Shown in pieces: positions 18,639 through 28,270 of a stretch of DNA of 64,000 nt; positions within the stretch are counted from its first letter, which is position 1, and every line of letters starts with the position of its first letter. The notes below the pieces were generated by a model, which saw only the letters and a list, made by a program, of their open reading frames with translations, ran no database searches and had not been told where the DNA came from. Source of the stretch: Knoellia subterranea KCTC 19937. GTDB taxonomy: Bacteria; Actinomycetota; Actinomycetes; Actinomycetales; Dermatophilaceae. The position numbers were made by a program, and so were the translations under genes. The stretch lies in the NCBI RefSeq assembly GCF_000768685.1, contig NZ_AVPK01000001.1, positions 310,001 through 374,000 on the forward strand, given 5' to 3'.

Positions 18639-18670
18639 GAAGCCCCGCGCGGATCACCGTGCGGGGCTTC
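18639..18670 (+). terminator. Hairpin after tRNA-Lys
   Basis: Perfect 10-base stem GAAGCCCCGC/GCGGGGCTTC with a 12-base loop, four bases after the tRNA. Confidence 0.8.
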
Positions 18671-18711
18671 AGCCGTCCTGGGCAAAGTCGTCACGCCATG
18701 CCGCGGTGTGT

Positions 18712-18803
18712 GCGCCGGCCGCGCGACCGGCGCAGACCGTGGTGACCGGTGCAGCCATGCGAGCGCCGGTCGTCAACCTGAGCGCCGGTCGCGCGACCGG
18801 CGC
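18712..18803. repeat. Pair of 22-bp G+C palindromes
   Basis: A perfect 22-base palindrome at 18782-18803 (half-site GCGCCGGTCGC) and a one-mismatch copy at 18712-18733, exactly 70 bases apart. Further half-copies (GAGCGCCGGTCG) lie between. They occupy the gene-free stretch between the tRNA-Lys terminator and the end of the GNAT gene. No gene is seen in 18671-18842. Confidence 0.8.
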
Positions 18804-18842
18804 AGAAGCTTTGACGCCTGCGCGCAGATTGAGTCGAGATCC

Positions 18843-19844
18843 TCAGCGGGGACTGACGGGCATCGTCATGGCCAGGAGGCGCTCGACGATCTCGAAGCCG
18901 AGCCGGTCGTTGATGGCGACCATGTGGGCGTTCGTGTCCGCATTGGTCGTGCGCACCACCGTCCGGTGGGTGACGTCGCGCTGCAGCCGCTCGAGGTTCG
19001 CCACCTTGACCGCCGTCCCGAGGTTGTGACCTCGGTGCTCGCGGTGGACGAACGTGCCCCACTGCCACACCTGACGCGACGGGGCCGCCGGGACGATGAG
19101 GTCCGAGTGTGCCGCGACCGTGCCGCTGTCGCGATGGATCGCCAGGGCCGTCAGCCGGGTGCGTCCGACCGACTCCTCGAGATCGAACCACTTCGCCATC
19201 CGCTCGGGCGTCACCGACTCCTCCTCGAAGGCGACGTCACCGGTGGGGGCGTCCACGGCCAGCTGGCCGTAGAGGACGCACAGACCCGGCAGGTGCTGCT
19301 CGGGTGGGCGGCCGGCATACACCTCGACGTCGTAGTCCCGGGACGCGGAGGCTGCCGAGGCACCCAACTCGGCGAGGAGATCGGACTCGACGGGAAGCGC
19401 GAGGTGACGCGCGAACTCGACCCAGCCCGGCTCGAAACCCTGGGCCAGGGCGAAGGCTCGATACGGGTGCGACTCCACGTCGTCGCCGGGGACGAAGAAC
19501 TCGGCGAGCAGCGTCGTCCGCCCCAGTTCACGCGCCCGCTCGGCGTCGGCCTTCACCAGTTCTGCGCCGAAGCCGCGGCGTCGGTGATCCGGGTCGACGT
19601 GGACCGTGCCCCAGAACATGTGGGTGTTGTCCTCCATCGGGACCCACCGCTCGGACGCCGCCACGACCCGCCCGTCCTCGAAGAGCGCTGCGAACTCGGT
19701 GCGTTCGGCCGGGTCGTCGTGGCGTGCCTGCTTCGCGAACTCGTCGTAGGGCACGGCCTCGTGCCACGGACGGTCGAGCGCCTTGGCTCGCTCCATGACG
19801 TCGTGCACCTGTTGCAGGACCGCGTCGTCCTGCAGGTCAACCAT
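18843..19844 (-). CDS. Tandem GNAT-domain acetyltransferase
   Basis: A 333-residue protein with two GNAT folds. The first contains HVDPDHRRRGFGAELVKADA, a clear acetyl-CoA-binding motif A (R-x-x-G-x-G/A). The second contains FVHREHRGHNLGTAVKVAN, also motif A. This double arrangement is shared with mycothiol synthase MshD, but the order and sequence here fit the broader family of unknown actinobacterial double GNATs. The substrate is unknown. The ATG at 19844 (MVDLQDDAVLQQVH) is preferred; the open frame upstream is the shadow of the VOC gene. Confidence 0.83.
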   Translation of the reverse strand: MVDLQDDAVLQQVHDVMERAKALDRPWHEAVPYDEFAKQARHDDPAERTEFAALFEDGRVVAASERWVPMEDNTHMFWGTVHVDPDHRRRGFGAELVKADAERARELGRTTLLAEFFVPGDDVESHPYRAFALAQGFEPGWVEFARHLALPVESDLLAELGASAASASRDYDVEVYAGRPPEQHLPGLCVLYGQLAVDAPTGDVAFEEESVTPERMAKWFDLEESVGRTRLTALAIHRDSGTVAAHSDLIVPAAPSRQVWQWGTFVHREHRGHNLGTAVKVANLERLQRDVTHRTVVRTTNADTNAHMVAINDRLGFEIVERLLAMTMPVSPR

Positions 19845-19900
19845 GTGGATCACACATCGACGGTAGGGCTGCGATGTGCCCTGCCGCCACGGATTTTCGC

Positions 19901-20380
19901 CTACGAGCCGACGCCATCGTGGGCGCGTTGGAGGGCGGCGACGTCGATCTTGCCCATCCCCAGCATCGCCTGTGCCACACGGTGGTTGGCCTCGGTGCTG
20001 TAGTCCCCGGACAGGTCCTCGAGCTCTCGCGGGATGACCTGCCACGAGACACCGAACTTGTCCTTGCACCACCCGCAGGCGCCCGGCTCTCCCCCGTCGG
20101 CCGTGAGCAGGTCCCAGTAGTGGTCGACCTCTTCCTGCCCGTCCACGCGCAGGTAGAAGGAGAACGACTCGTTGAGGTTGATCTGGGGCCCGGCGTTGAG
20201 GCCGATGACCTCGAGGCCGCCCACGGTGAACTCGACGACGTCGGCGACGCGGCTGTCCGGTGCCGTCCGCGCCGTGATGACCCTCCCGACCCTGGAGTCC
20301 GGGATGTGCTCCGCATAGAACTCCGCAGCCTCGTGGGCCCTGTCGTTCCCGAACCAGAGATGCGTCCGCACCGATGTCAT
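19901..20380 (-). CDS. VOC-superfamily protein, PhnB-like
   Basis: A 159-residue glyoxalase/bleomycin-resistance fold protein of the PhnB-like group. Landmarks are THLWFGNDRAHEAAEFYAEH, FTVGGLEVIGLNAGPQ, NESFSFYLRVDGQEEVDHYW and CGWCKDKFGVSWQVIPREL. The C-terminal AQAMLGMGKIDVAALQRA is the usual end of this family. The biochemical role is not established for most members. It is upstream of, and in the same direction as, the GNAT gene. Confidence 0.87.
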   Translation of the reverse strand: MTSVRTHLWFGNDRAHEAAEFYAEHIPDSRVGRVITARTAPDSRVADVVEFTVGGLEVIGLNAGPQINLNESFSFYLRVDGQEEVDHYWDLLTADGGEPGACGWCKDKFGVSWQVIPRELEDLSGDYSTEANHRVAQAMLGMGKIDVAALQRAHDGVGS

Positions 20381-20479
20381 GGCCGTTCCCTCCCAGTGGT
20401 GAGTTCGTCAAGAGTGAGCCACCCCGCCGAACGGGGCGCCCCTCCCATCGTGGCCCACCACGGACGGTGAGGGAACAGC

Positions 20480-20515
20480 GAGACGCCGCACCCGGCATAC
20501 CGGATGCGGCGTCTC
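20480..20515 (-). terminator. Long hairpin downstream of DUF3618
   Basis: Sixteen-base stem with one mismatch (GAGACGCCGCA ... TGCGGCGTCTC, inner CCGG/CCGG) and a four-base loop; the stem top again contains GGCATAC. It lies after the bcp-DUF3618 operon, read on the minus strand. Confidence 0.75.
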
Positions 20516-20532
20516 GAAAGGACCCTGAAAGG

Positions 20533-20784
20533 TCAGCGACGGCGGCCGCGAAGCACCTTGAACGCGACGATGACGGCGACGACAGCGACGGCCGCGGCCA
20601 CGCGCTCGACGCGCAGGTCGCCCTGAGGCGTCGTCGTGGCGTCGGCGAACCGCTGCTTGGCCTTGTCGACCTCACGCTTGGCGATGGCCGACGGCGTGGC
20701 CTTGGCGGTGAGCTCGTTGAGGGTATTCGCGAGACGCGTACGGCGCTGCGCGATGTCGGCCTCGAGGGCAGTAATGTGGCTCAT
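20533..20784 (-). CDS. DUF3618 family small membrane protein
   Basis: An 83-residue protein: a soluble helical N-terminus (ALEADIAQRRTRLANTLNEL) followed by a C-terminal membrane helix (VAAAVAVVAVIVAFKVL) and a basic RGRRR end. This is the DUF3618 pattern common in Actinobacteria, of unknown function. It starts 3 bases after the bcp stop and is in the same operon. Confidence 0.85.
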   Translation of the reverse strand: MSHITALEADIAQRRTRLANTLNELTAKATPSAIAKREVDKAKQRFADATTTPQGDLRVERVAAAVAVVAVIVAFKVLRGRRR

Positions 20785-20787
20785 GGT

Positions 20788-21264
20788 TCAGTCCTCACTC
20801 AGTCCGAGGTCGCGGCGCAACTTCGCGACGTGACCCGTGGCCTTGACGTTGTACCAAGCGTGCTCGACCTTGCCGTCCTCGTCGATGACGACGGTCGAGC
20901 GGATCACTCCCTGGACAACCTTGCCGTAGAGCTTCTTCTCGCCGAAGGCACCCCACTGCGTCATGACGGCCTTGTCGGGGTCGGACAGCAGCGTGAGGGT
21001 CAGGTGCTCCTTGTCGCGGAACTTCCCCAGCTTCTCCGGCTTGTCCGGCGAGATGCCGAGCACCGTGTAGCCGTCGGTCTTGAGGGACTCGAGCGACTCG
21101 CTGAAGTCGCAGGCCTGCTTCGTGCACCCGGGCGTCATCGCCGCCGGGTAGAAGTAGACGATGACCTTGCCGCCACGCAGGTCCGAGAGCGTCACGCTCT
21201 CGCCGGTGTCGGTGGTCAGGGTGAAGTCCGGGGCGACATCGCCCGGAGAGAGTCGTTCGGTCAC
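20788..21264 (-). CDS. bcp: Thioredoxin-dependent peroxiredoxin, Bcp type
   Basis: A 158-residue peroxiredoxin Q/Bcp. The peroxidatic Cys is in TPGCT and a second Cys follows five residues later (KQAC), as in the atypical two-Cys Bcp subclass. Other landmarks are VIVYFYPAAMTPGCTKQAC, LGISPDKPEKLGKFRDKE and GVIRSTVVIDEDGK. The canonical K-D before T-P-G-C is A-M here. It removes hydrogen peroxide and alkyl peroxides. The GTG at 21264 (VTERLSPGDVAPDF) is the start; the frame upstream runs through tRNA-Leu and is not coding. Confidence 0.93.
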   Translation of the reverse strand: MTERLSPGDVAPDFTLTTDTGESVTLSDLRGGKVIVYFYPAAMTPGCTKQACDFSESLESLKTDGYTVLGISPDKPEKLGKFRDKEHLTLTLLSDPDKAVMTQWGAFGEKKLYGKVVQGVIRSTVVIDEDGKVEHAWYNVKATGHVAKLRRDLGLSED

Positions 21265-21320
21265 GCTGGCTCCTCGGTGGTCGGCTCTCGCCAAACTATC
21301 AGCGAGGCCTCCACGGTCCG

Positions 21321-21402
21321 TGCGCGAGGCGGGAGTCGAACCCGCACACCCGAGGGCACTGAGACCTAAACCCAGCGTGTCTGCCTGTTCCACCACTCGC
21401 GC
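21321..21402 (-). tRNA. tRNA-Leu (anticodon TAG)
   Basis: On the minus strand, acceptor GCGCGAG/CTCGCGC, anticodon loop TTTAGGT giving TAG, and a long variable arm typical of class II tRNA. The T arm is GCGGG-TTCGACT-CCCGC; discriminator A. CCA is not encoded. Confidence 0.93.
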
Positions 21403-21468
21403 TTGCGACAGACAGGGTATGCCGTCCGCCCACCTACCGCTGCTGCCCCTCCTCCCGAACGGATCAGG

Positions 21469-22107
21469 TCAGGGCTGAGTGGTGAGGCGTTCGCGGAGGA
21501 TCGGGATCATCGCGCGGAAGGCACGGCCGCGGTGCGAGATCGCGTTCTTCTCGACGTCGGTGTACTCGGCCAGCGAGCGGGTGTCATCGTCCGGCGTGAA
21601 GATCGGGTCGTATCCAAAACCGTTCTCCCCCAACGGTTCCCGGCGGATGGTGCCCGTGACGCGACCCTCGACCGCCTCGATGGATCCGTCCGGCATGGCG
21701 AGCACGGCGGCGCAGACGAAGGCGCCGGTGCGGTGCTCGTCACCGACGTCGCCGATCTGCTCGAGGAGCAGCGAGAGGTTGGCGCGGTCGCGCTCCGCAC
21801 GGCCTGCACCCTCGCCGGCGTGGGAGCCGGACCAGCGCGCGGAGAAGATGCCGGGCGCACCGCCGAGAACGTCGACCGCAAGGCCGGAGTCGTCGGCGAC
21901 GCTCGGCAGTCCTGTGGCCTTGGCGACGGCGACGGCCTTGAGGCGGGCGTTGCCCTCGAACGTCACCTCGTTCTCGACGACGTCTGGAGCGTTCGGGAAG
22001 TCCGAGGCGCCGACAACCTCGAGACCGATCTCGTCTACGAGCTCGGCGAGGATCTGGCGCAGTTCGTGGACCTTGTGCTCGTTCTGGGTCGCGAGGACGA
22101 GCTTCAT
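21469..22107 (-). CDS. rdgB: Non-canonical purine NTP pyrophosphatase (RdgB/HAM1)
   Basis: A 212-residue house-cleaning enzyme that hydrolyses dITP, dXTP and ITP to monophosphates. Motifs are [55 protein letters not shown] and [18 protein letters not shown]. It overlaps rph by four bases (ATGA), a conserved actinobacterial pairing. Confidence 0.96.
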   Translation of the reverse strand: MKLVLATQNEHKVHELRQILAELVDEIGLEVVGASDFPNAPDVVENEVTFEGNARLKAVAVAKATGLPSVADDSGLAVDVLGGAPGIFSARWSGSHAGEGAGRAERDRANLSLLLEQIGDVGDEHRTGAFVCAAVLAMPDGSIEAVEGRVTGTIRREPLGENGFGYDPIFTPDDDTRSLAEYTDVEKNAISHRGRAFRAMIPILRERLTTQP

Positions 22108-22868
22108 CGCGTGCGCTCCCGAGCGGGGGCGGCGAGCGCCTCCTGCTGCTTCTCGGTGAGGGTCGCGCAGCCCGAGGCGGCGAGGTCGAGCAGGGCGTTG
22201 AGGCGGTCGCGGTCGAAGGCGGCGTCCGCACCCTCGGCCGTGCCCTGGACCTCGACGTACTTGCCCGAGCCGGTCATGACGACGTTCATGTCGGTGTCGG
22301 CCGTCGAGTCCTCGGGGTAGTCGAGGTCGCACACGGGCTGTCCACCGACGACGCCGACACTGACCGCCGCGATCGAGTCGACGAGCGGTGACGCGTTCCT
22401 GGCGATGAGGCCCTTGGCGCGGGCATCCTCGATGGCGTCGACGAGGGCCACGTAGGCACCGGTGATCGACGCGGTCCGGGTGCCGCCATCGGCCTGGAGG
22501 ACGTCACAGTCGACGACGATCGTGTTCTCCCCCAACGCCTTCGTGTCGATGACCGCGCGCAGGGCACGACCGATGAGCCGCGAGATCTCGTGGGTGCGGC
22601 CACCAACCTTGCCCTTGCGGGACTCGCGGTCGGAGCGGGTGTTCGTGGAGCGCGGGAGCATTTCGTACTCGGCCGTGACCCAACCCGTCCCCTGTCCCTT
22701 GAGCCAGCGCGGCACACCCTCGGTGAATGAGGCAGCACAGAGCACGCGGGTGCGGCCGAACTCGACGAGGACGCTGCCCTCGGCGTGGTCGAGCCAATTG
22801 CGGGTGATGCGGACCTCGCGGAGGTCCTCGGGGGCGCGGCCGTCGTGGCGGGCAGTCGAAGAAGTCAC
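22104..22868 (-). CDS. rph: Ribonuclease PH
   Basis: A 254-residue phosphorolytic 3'-5' exoribonuclease acting in tRNA 3' maturation. Family markers include [56 protein letters not shown] (split), [18 protein letters not shown] as [18 protein letters not shown], and VSVGVVGG. It is in the murI-MBL-rph-rdgB operon. Confidence 0.97.
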   Translation of the reverse strand: MTSSTARHDGRAPEDLREVRITRNWLDHAEGSVLVEFGRTRVLCAASFTEGVPRWLKGQGTGWVTAEYEMLPRSTNTRSDRESRKGKVGGRTHEISRLIGRALRAVIDTKALGENTIVVDCDVLQADGGTRTASITGAYVALVDAIEDARAKGLIARNASPLVDSIAAVSVGVVGGQPVCDLDYPEDSTADTDMNVVMTGSGKYVEVQGTAEGADAAFDRDRLNALLDLAASGCATLTEKQQEALAAPARERTR

Positions 22869-22877
22869 CCGAGCAGG

Positions 22878-23687
22878 CTAGACCGCTCCGGACTCCCCCA
22901 CAGAGTCGAGGTCGCCCGACCCCACTTCGTACGTCGCCCCGAACTCGACCATCTCGACATCGGGCCAGAGCGCGGCAGCCTGCTCACGGCATACGGCAGG
23001 GTCGTTCCAGGCGGGCATGTGGGTGAGCATCAACCGCTTCACCCCACCGGCGTCGAGGGCGGCCTGAGCCGCACGGGACGGTGTCAGGTGGACGCCGCGG
23101 AACTCGTCGTCACGACCGTCCATGAACGCCGAGTCACTGAGGACAAGATCCGCGTCGCGCAGGAGCGGCGTGAGGTTGTCGCACGTGTCGGTGTCGCCGG
23201 TGTAGGCGAGCACCTGCCCCTGGGCCTCGATGCGGAACCCGAACGCCTCGACGGGGTGGTTCACGGCGTACGGAACGACCCGGACCGGACCGACCTCGAT
23301 GGCGACCTGGTCCTCGAGGAGGCGGAAGTCGAAGACCTGCTGCAGAGCGTGGTGCTCGAGCCCGTGGTACATCAGCGCGAGGCGCTTGGCCGTTCCGGTG
23401 GGACCCCACACAGGCACGCGCTCGGTCGGGGCACCGCCCGGGTTGTAGTGGCGCGCGACGTAGAGGCCACACAGGTCGGCGCAGTGGTCCGGGTGGAGAT
23501 GGGTGACAAAGACCGCGTCGACGTCCCGCGGCGCGATGTGGCGCTGCATTGGGCCCAGCGCCCCCGACCCGAGGTCGAAGAGGAGGTTCCAGGTGCGCCC
23601 ACCGTCGTCGACCCGGACGAGATAGCTCGACGCGGGCGAGTCCGGGCCGGCGAAGGAGCCGCTGCACCCGAGGATCGTGACCTTCAT
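22878..23687 (-). CDS. MBL-fold hydrolase, RNase Z-like / cyclic-nucleotide phosphodiesterase-like
   Basis: A 269-residue metallo-beta-lactamase fold protein. The metal-binding H-x-H-x-D-H motif is [11 protein letters not shown] (about residue 66), with further ligands in [22 protein letters not shown] and LTHMPAW. The gene lies between murI and rph, exactly as Rv1339 in M. tuberculosis, a protein reported to act as a cAMP phosphodiesterase. That suggests the same role here, but activity is inferred from position and fold. It overlaps murI by ATGA. Confidence 0.85.
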   Translation of the reverse strand: MKVTILGCSGSFAGPDSPASSYLVRVDDGGRTWNLLFDLGSGALGPMQRHIAPRDVDAVFVTHLHPDHCADLCGLYVARHYNPGGAPTERVPVWGPTGTAKRLALMYHGLEHHALQQVFDFRLLEDQVAIEVGPVRVVPYAVNHPVEAFGFRIEAQGQVLAYTGDTDTCDNLTPLLRDADLVLSDSAFMDGRDDEFRGVHLTPSRAAQAALDAGGVKRLMLTHMPAWNDPAVCREQAAALWPDVEMVEFGATYEVGSGDLDSVGESGAV

Positions 23688-24508
23688 GCGGTCGCCTCCT
23701 TGACGCCAATGCGGGAGGTGAAGATGTGGCCGAAGTTCGGGCCGAGACCGAGGAAGCGCAACGCCAGACGCCGGAACTCCTCCGGGTCGCCCGTCGTCGT
23801 GAACCCGTGCTGCGGCGGCGGCAGGTCATCGGGACGCAGCAGGGTGGCGTCGGCGAGGACGCGGTAGAGCTCCTTGGCAGTCTCCTCCGCCGACGACACG
23901 AGCGTGACGTCCGGACCCATGACGTAGGAGATGACTCCCGCGAGCAGCGGGTAGTGCGTACACCCGAGGATCAGGGTGTCGATGTCCTTGGCCTGGAGGG
24001 GCGCGAGGTATTCGCGGGCCGCGGAGACCAGCTCGTCCCCACCGGTGATGCCCGACTCGACGAACTCGACGAACCGCGGGGCTGCGGCGCTCGTCACGTG
24101 CAGGTGCGGTGCGGCAGCGAACGCGTCGAGGTAGGCGCGCGACTGGTGGGTACCGACCGTCGAGATGACGCCGATCCGGCCCGTGCGCGTCGCACCGGCG
24201 GCGCGGCGCACGGCCGGGCGGATGACCTCGACGACGGGGACGTCGTAGCGCTCCCTCGCGTCGTGGAGGACGGCCGCGCTCGCCGTGTTGCAGGCGATGA
24301 CGAGCGCCTTGACTCCGTGCGACACGAGCCGATCCAGACACTCGAGCGCGAAGGCCCGCGTCTCCGCGATGGGGCGGGGTCCGTAGGGCGCGCGTGCGGT
24401 GTCTCCCAGGTAGGCCACGGACTCGTGCGGCAACTGGTCGAGGACGGCCCGCGCCACGGTGAGGCCGCCATAGCCGGAATCGAAGATTCCGATGGGAGAG
24501 TCAGGCAC
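23684..24508 (-). CDS. murI: Glutamate racemase
   Basis: A 274-residue enzyme making D-glutamate for peptidoglycan. Catalytic cysteines are in [14 protein letters not shown] and [15 protein letters not shown]. The N-terminal [17 protein letters not shown] is the family signature. First gene of the murI-MBL-rph-rdgB operon. It follows the clpS-DUF2017 unit by a nine-base gap, so the whole run 25491 to 21469 may be one transcript. Confidence 0.97.
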   Translation of the reverse strand: MPDSPIGIFDSGYGGLTVARAVLDQLPHESVAYLGDTARAPYGPRPIAETRAFALECLDRLVSHGVKALVIACNTASAAVLHDARERYDVPVVEVIRPAVRRAAGATRTGRIGVISTVGTHQSRAYLDAFAAAPHLHVTSAAAPRFVEFVESGITGGDELVSAAREYLAPLQAKDIDTLILGCTHYPLLAGVISYVMGPDVTLVSSAEETAKELYRVLADATLLRPDDLPPPQHGFTTTGDPEEFRRLALRFLGLGPNFGHIFTSRIGVKEATA

Positions 24509-24517
24509 CGCCCAAGG

Positions 24518-25201
24518 TTAAGCGCTGGGGTGGTCGCCCGGGAGCATCGCCGTGGCGAGCGTCTCCTGCAGCCACGTCAGGAAGTCGTAGACCGACATCG
24601 CGTGCAAACGCGGGTCGTCGTCGTCCATCTCATCCAGCTCCGCCTCGAGCCGGTCGACATCAGCATCCTCGCGCAGGCCGAGCCGCTCCCCGAGGACGAG
24701 ACGCACGTCGGTCAGGGCAACGACCATGTCGATGGCCGTGCGCTCGTCGAGCTCGACGCCGGAGCCGGGTGCGCGCAGTGCGGCCATGGCCGACTCGAGG
24801 TGGCGCGCCTTGCGCTGCCGCAGCCCGTGCTCGGTGAGTCGACGGAACTCCGCGGACAGCTGGTCGTCGACCCGGTTGCCCGCCGGGAGGAGTCGCTCCA
24901 GGGCCGGGTCACGGTCACCGAAACTGCGAGCGTCCGCTGGCACGGGACGGTCGTCGGGGAGCTGGTCCTCGGCAGAGAGGGAGACGCCCATGCCGAGACC
25001 GCCGAGTCCGGACACGATCGCCGCGAAGTCGTCGTCACCGTGGACGTCACTCGCATGAGCCGGCTCGGGCTCGGGTTCAGGGGCAACGAGGTCGTGGACC
25101 TGCTCCATCAGCCCGGCGACCACGGCCCGCTCGACGGCGTCGAGCTTCGCGGCATACCGGACGTCCTTGCCCTTGCCCTTGCGGGCGAACGCACGCGCCA
25201 T
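24518..25201 (-). CDS. DUF2017 family protein
   Basis: A 227-residue acidic cytoplasmic protein of the actinobacterial DUF2017 family, always near clpS. Landmarks are AKLDAVERAVVAGLMEQVHDL, FRRLTEHGLRQRKARHLE, DMVVALTDVRLVLGERLG and the C-terminal MSVYDFLTWLQETLATAML. Function is not known; linkage to ClpS suggests a role in adaptor-dependent proteolysis. Its ATG at 25201 overlaps the clpS stop (TGATG). Confidence 0.88.
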   Translation of the reverse strand: MARAFARKGKGKDVRYAAKLDAVERAVVAGLMEQVHDLVAPEPEPEPAHASDVHGDDDFAAIVSGLGGLGMGVSLSAEDQLPDDRPVPADARSFGDRDPALERLLPAGNRVDDQLSAEFRRLTEHGLRQRKARHLESAMAALRAPGSGVELDERTAIDMVVALTDVRLVLGERLGLREDADVDRLEAELDEMDDDDPRLHAMSVYDFLTWLQETLATAMLPGDHPSA

Positions 25202-25491
25202 CAATCATCCTTTTGGAAAGTCGCCCACAGCCCATAACCCTGCAGCGCCTCGGTGTCGATCTCCATCTTCTCGCGGGGTCCGTGAGAGACGACGGCGCGA
25301 CCCTTGGTGTGCACGTCCATCATCAGCTTCTCCGCCTTGGCCCGGTCGTAGCCGAAGTAGCTCTGGAAGACGTATGTCACGTAGGACATGAGGTTCACCG
25401 GGTCGTTCCACACCAACGTGATCCACGGGACGTCGGGTTCGACGACGGAATCCGAGGAGACGACCTCCTCCTCCACGGGCGCGATGGACAC
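25201..25491 (-). CDS. clpS: ATP-dependent Clp protease adaptor ClpS
   Basis: A 96-residue adaptor that delivers N-degron substrates to ClpCP/ClpAP. The N-terminal tail ([16 protein letters not shown]) is flexible. The core shows [20 protein letters not shown] with the N-end-rule pocket N-D-x-x-N/T-x-M-x-x-V, then [20 protein letters not shown]. The GTG at 25491 is chosen since it has GGGAG just upstream and gives the normal length. The divergent pncB start lies only 25 bases away. Confidence 0.94.
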   Translation of the reverse strand: MSIAPVEEEVVSSDSVVEPDVPWITLVWNDPVNLMSYVTYVFQSYFGYDRAKAEKLMMDVHTKGRAVVSHGPREKMEIDTEALQGYGLWATFQKDD

Positions 25492-25515
25492 GGCTCCCAC
25501 AATAAGGTGCCGAAC

Positions 25516-26811
25516 GTGAGCGACTCGACGGCACTGCTGACCGATCACTACGAGCTGACGATGGTGCAAGCGGCCCTGCGATCGGGAGCGGCGTCGCGGC
25601 GCTGCGTCTTCGAGACGTTCGCGCGCCGCCTTCCCGACGGGAGGCGCTACGGCATCGTTGCCGGGACAGGTCGCCTCCTCGACGCGATCGAACGGTTCCG
25701 GTTCGGTGACGAGGAGATCGCGGCGCTGCGCGCCAGCCGCGTCGTCGACGACGCGACCCTGGCCTTCCTCGCGGACTACCGCTTCGAGGGCGACATCTGG
25801 GGGTATGCCGAGGGGGACGCCTACTTCCCCGGCTCACCCGTGCTCGTCGTCGAGTCCGACTTCGCTCACGGCGTCGTCCTCGAGACCCTCGTGCTCTCGA
25901 TCCTCAACCACGACAGCGCCATTGCGAGTGCTGCATCGCGCATGACCGGCGCGGCAGGCACCCGGCCATGCATCGAAATGGGGTCTCGACGCACCCACGA
26001 GGAAGCCGCAGTGGGAGCCGCGCGGGCGGCATACATCGCGGGGTTTGCGACGACCTCGAATCTCGAGGCGGGCCGCCGCTGGGGGGTGCCCACAGCGGGG
26101 ACGGCCGCGCACGCGTTCACGCTGCTGCACGACGACGAGCGTGAGGCGTTCGCCGCGCAGGTCGAGGCCCTGGGCGTGGGGACGACGCTGCTCGTCGACA
26201 CCTATGACGTCGAGAAGGCCGTGGAGATCGCCATCGAGGTTGCCGGTCCCGAGCTGGGTGCGGTGCGGCTCGACAGCGGCGACCTGCTCGTCCAGGCGCG
26301 TGAGGTGCGCGAGCAGCTCGACTCGCTCGGCGCGACGAAGACCCGCATCGTCGTGACGTCCGACCTCGACGAATTCGCCATCGCGGGGCTGGCAGCCGGG
26401 CCGGTCGATGCCTACGGCGTCGGGACGCAGCTCGTCACAGGGTCGGGCGCGCCGACTGCCGGCATGGTCTACAAGCTCGTGGCGCGCGCCGACGACTCCG
26501 GGGAGATGGTCGGCGTCGCCAAGGCGAGCAAGGACAAGACGTCCGTCGGCGGGCGCAAGTTCGCGTTGCGCCGCCGCAATGAGCGCGGGACGGCCGAGGC
26601 CGAGATCATCGGAATCGGTGAGCCACCGGTCGATGACGGGGACGACCGCGCCCTACTCGTCGAGTACGTACGCGGTGGCAAGATCGTCGGCGCCGAGCAC
26701 GCCTCCCTCGACGCGGCGCGCGAGCGGCACGAGGCGTCCGTCGCCGAACTGCCGCGATCGGCGCACCAGCTGAGCCGCGGAGAGCCGGCCATCCCAACGA
26801 CCTACCTCTGA
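25516..26811 (+). CDS. pncB: Nicotinate phosphoribosyltransferase
   Basis: A 431-residue NAD-salvage enzyme converting nicotinate and PRPP to nicotinate mononucleotide. Landmarks are [34 protein letters not shown] (split), [26 protein letters not shown] (the His matches the phosphorylated His of the family), [10 protein letters not shown] and [17 protein letters not shown] at 25516 is used (AAGGTG ahead); GTG at 25507 is an alternative. It is divergent from clpS with almost no gap, so one or both messages may be leaderless. Confidence 0.95.
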   Translation: MSDSTALLTDHYELTMVQAALRSGAASRRCVFETFARRLPDGRRYGIVAGTGRLLDAIERFRFGDEEIAALRASRVVDDATLAFLADYRFEGDIWGYAEGDAYFPGSPVLVVESDFAHGVVLETLVLSILNHDSAIASAASRMTGAAGTRPCIEMGSRRTHEEAAVGAARAAYIAGFATTSNLEAGRRWGVPTAGTAAHAFTLLHDDEREAFAAQVEALGVGTTLLVDTYDVEKAVEIAIEVAGPELGAVRLDSGDLLVQAREVREQLDSLGATKTRIVVTSDLDEFAIAGLAAGPVDAYGVGTQLVTGSGAPTAGMVYKLVARADDSGEMVGVAKASKDKTSVGGRKFALRRRNERGTAEAEIIGIGEPPVDDGDDRALLVEYVRGGKIVGAEHASLDAARERHEASVAELPRSAHQLSRGEPAIPTTYL

Positions 26812-26851
26812 GGGGTTCTCACAGCGGGCTGCTCGCCGTTGTGCGGTGAGT

Positions 26852-26889
26852 GTTACGGACGATTTACGTGGGCCGCCGGGAGGTGAAAC
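26852..26889 (+). promoter_or_regulatory. GlnR-box-like array upstream of narK
   Basis: Spacing matches the actinobacterial GlnR pattern of 5-base boxes separated by 6: GTTAC (26852), TTTAC (26863), CGCCG (26874), GAAAC (26885). The outer boxes are good, the third is poor. It lies 25-62 bases before the narK ATG. Binding by GlnR under nitrogen limitation is inferred from the motif and from the nitrate genes downstream. Confidence 0.5.
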
Positions 26890-26913
26890 ACCGAATCGGC
26901 AGGGTCTGCCGAC

Positions 26914-28263
26914 ATGGAGACCACCCTCGCTGCGGCCCCCACGGCCCCTGCAGACACCACCACTGAGACCCGTCCCGGTCGCTGGATCGAGCACTGGGAT
27001 CCCGAGGACGCCGGCTTCTGGCAGTCCACCGGTCGCGCCATCGCCCGTCGCAACCTGACCTTCTCGATCTTCGCCGAGTTTCTCGGATTCTGTGTCTGGG
27101 CGCTGTGGTCGGTCGTCGTGCCGCTCCTGCCGTCTGCCGGGTTCAGCCTCACCCTCAACCAGCAGTTCTGGCTCATCGCCGTGCCGAGTCTCGTCGGCGC
27201 GACGATCCGCATCCCTTACACCTTCGCGGTGCCGATGTTCGGCGGACGCAACTGGACGGTCATCTCGTCGCTGCTCCTGCTCCTTCCCGCCTCAGCCCTG
27301 GCGGTCGTCATGACGCGACCCGAGACGTCCTTCACCGTCCTGCTGCTGTGCGCGGCGCTCGCCGGCTTCGGTGGCGGCAACTTCGCGTCGTCGATGACGA
27401 ACATCTCGTTCTTCTTCCCGGAAGCCGAGAAGGGAAAAGCGTTGGGACTCAACGCTGCTGGCGGCAACCTCGGCACCGGCATCGTCCAGATGGTCGTCCC
27501 CGCGGTGATCGCGATCGGCGCCGGTGTGCACCTCGAGCGGGCCGGCCTCATCTTCATCCCGCTCGCCCTGCTGTCGGCTGTTGCGGCCTGGCGCTTCATG
27601 GACAACCTCTCCGGGATCAAGGCCGACTACCGGTCGTTCGCCCTGGCGACGAGGAACCCGCACACGTGGATCATCTCGTTCCTCTACATCGGAACCTTCG
27701 GTTCCTTCATCGGGTATGCCGGAGCGTTCCCGACGCTTCTGAAGACCCAGTTCCCGTCCGCTCCCCTCGGCCTCGCCTTCCTCGGTGCGCTCATCGGCGC
27801 CCTCACCCGGCCGCTGGGCGGGATCATCGCCGACCGCCTGGGAGGTGCGCGGGTGACGATCGCGTCCTTCGCGATCCTCACGGTTGGGGCACTCGCCGCA
27901 GTGCAGGGCCTACAGGCGAAGAGCTTCCCGTTGTTCTTCGTCGCGTTCCTCGTGCTCTTCACGGGAGCGGGCATCGGGAACGGCGCGACCTACAGGATGA
28001 TCCCTGCTGTATTCCGCGCAGGCATCTCGCCGTCCGAGCTGCCGCTGGCTCGCAAGGCCGCCGCGGGCTGCATCGGGATCGCCGGTGCCGTGGGTGCCTA
28101 CGGCGGCTTCTTCATCCCGCGCGGTTTCGCCATGGCCAAGGACTCCTACGGCTCGCTCGTCCCAGCGTTGTACGTCTTCGTCGCGGCCTACGTCCTCATG
28201 GCTGTCACGACGTATGCCGTGTACCAGCGCCGCGGTGCCGCGCTCGCCTCGGAGACGATCTGA
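26914..28263 (+). CDS. narK: Nitrate/nitrite transporter (NarK family MFS)
   Basis: A 449-residue major-facilitator protein with about 12 membrane helices. Nitrate signature regions are GFGGGNFASSMTNISFFFPE in the N-half and FTGAGIGNGATYRMIPAVF in the C-half, both glycine-rich helices carrying the NarK nitrate-binding fingerprint. The cytosolic N-terminus ends RPGRWIEHWDPEDAGFWQ, typical of actinobacterial NarK2. It is the first gene of the assimilation block and is separated from the reductase gene by only 7 bases, so nitrate uptake is co-expressed with reduction. Confidence 0.94.
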   Translation: METTLAAAPTAPADTTTETRPGRWIEHWDPEDAGFWQSTGRAIARRNLTFSIFAEFLGFCVWALWSVVVPLLPSAGFSLTLNQQFWLIAVPSLVGATIRIPYTFAVPMFGGRNWTVISSLLLLLPASALAVVMTRPETSFTVLLLCAALAGFGGGNFASSMTNISFFFPEAEKGKALGLNAAGGNLGTGIVQMVVPAVIAIGAGVHLERAGLIFIPLALLSAVAAWRFMDNLSGIKADYRSFALATRNPHTWIISFLYIGTFGSFIGYAGAFPTLLKTQFPSAPLGLAFLGALIGALTRPLGGIIADRLGGARVTIASFAILTVGALAAVQGLQAKSFPLFFVAFLVLFTGAGIGNGATYRMIPAVFRAGISPSELPLARKAAAGCIGIAGAVGAYGGFFIPRGFAMAKDSYGSLVPALYVFVAAYVLMAVTTYAVYQRRGAALASETI

Positions 28264-28270
28264 GTTCTCG

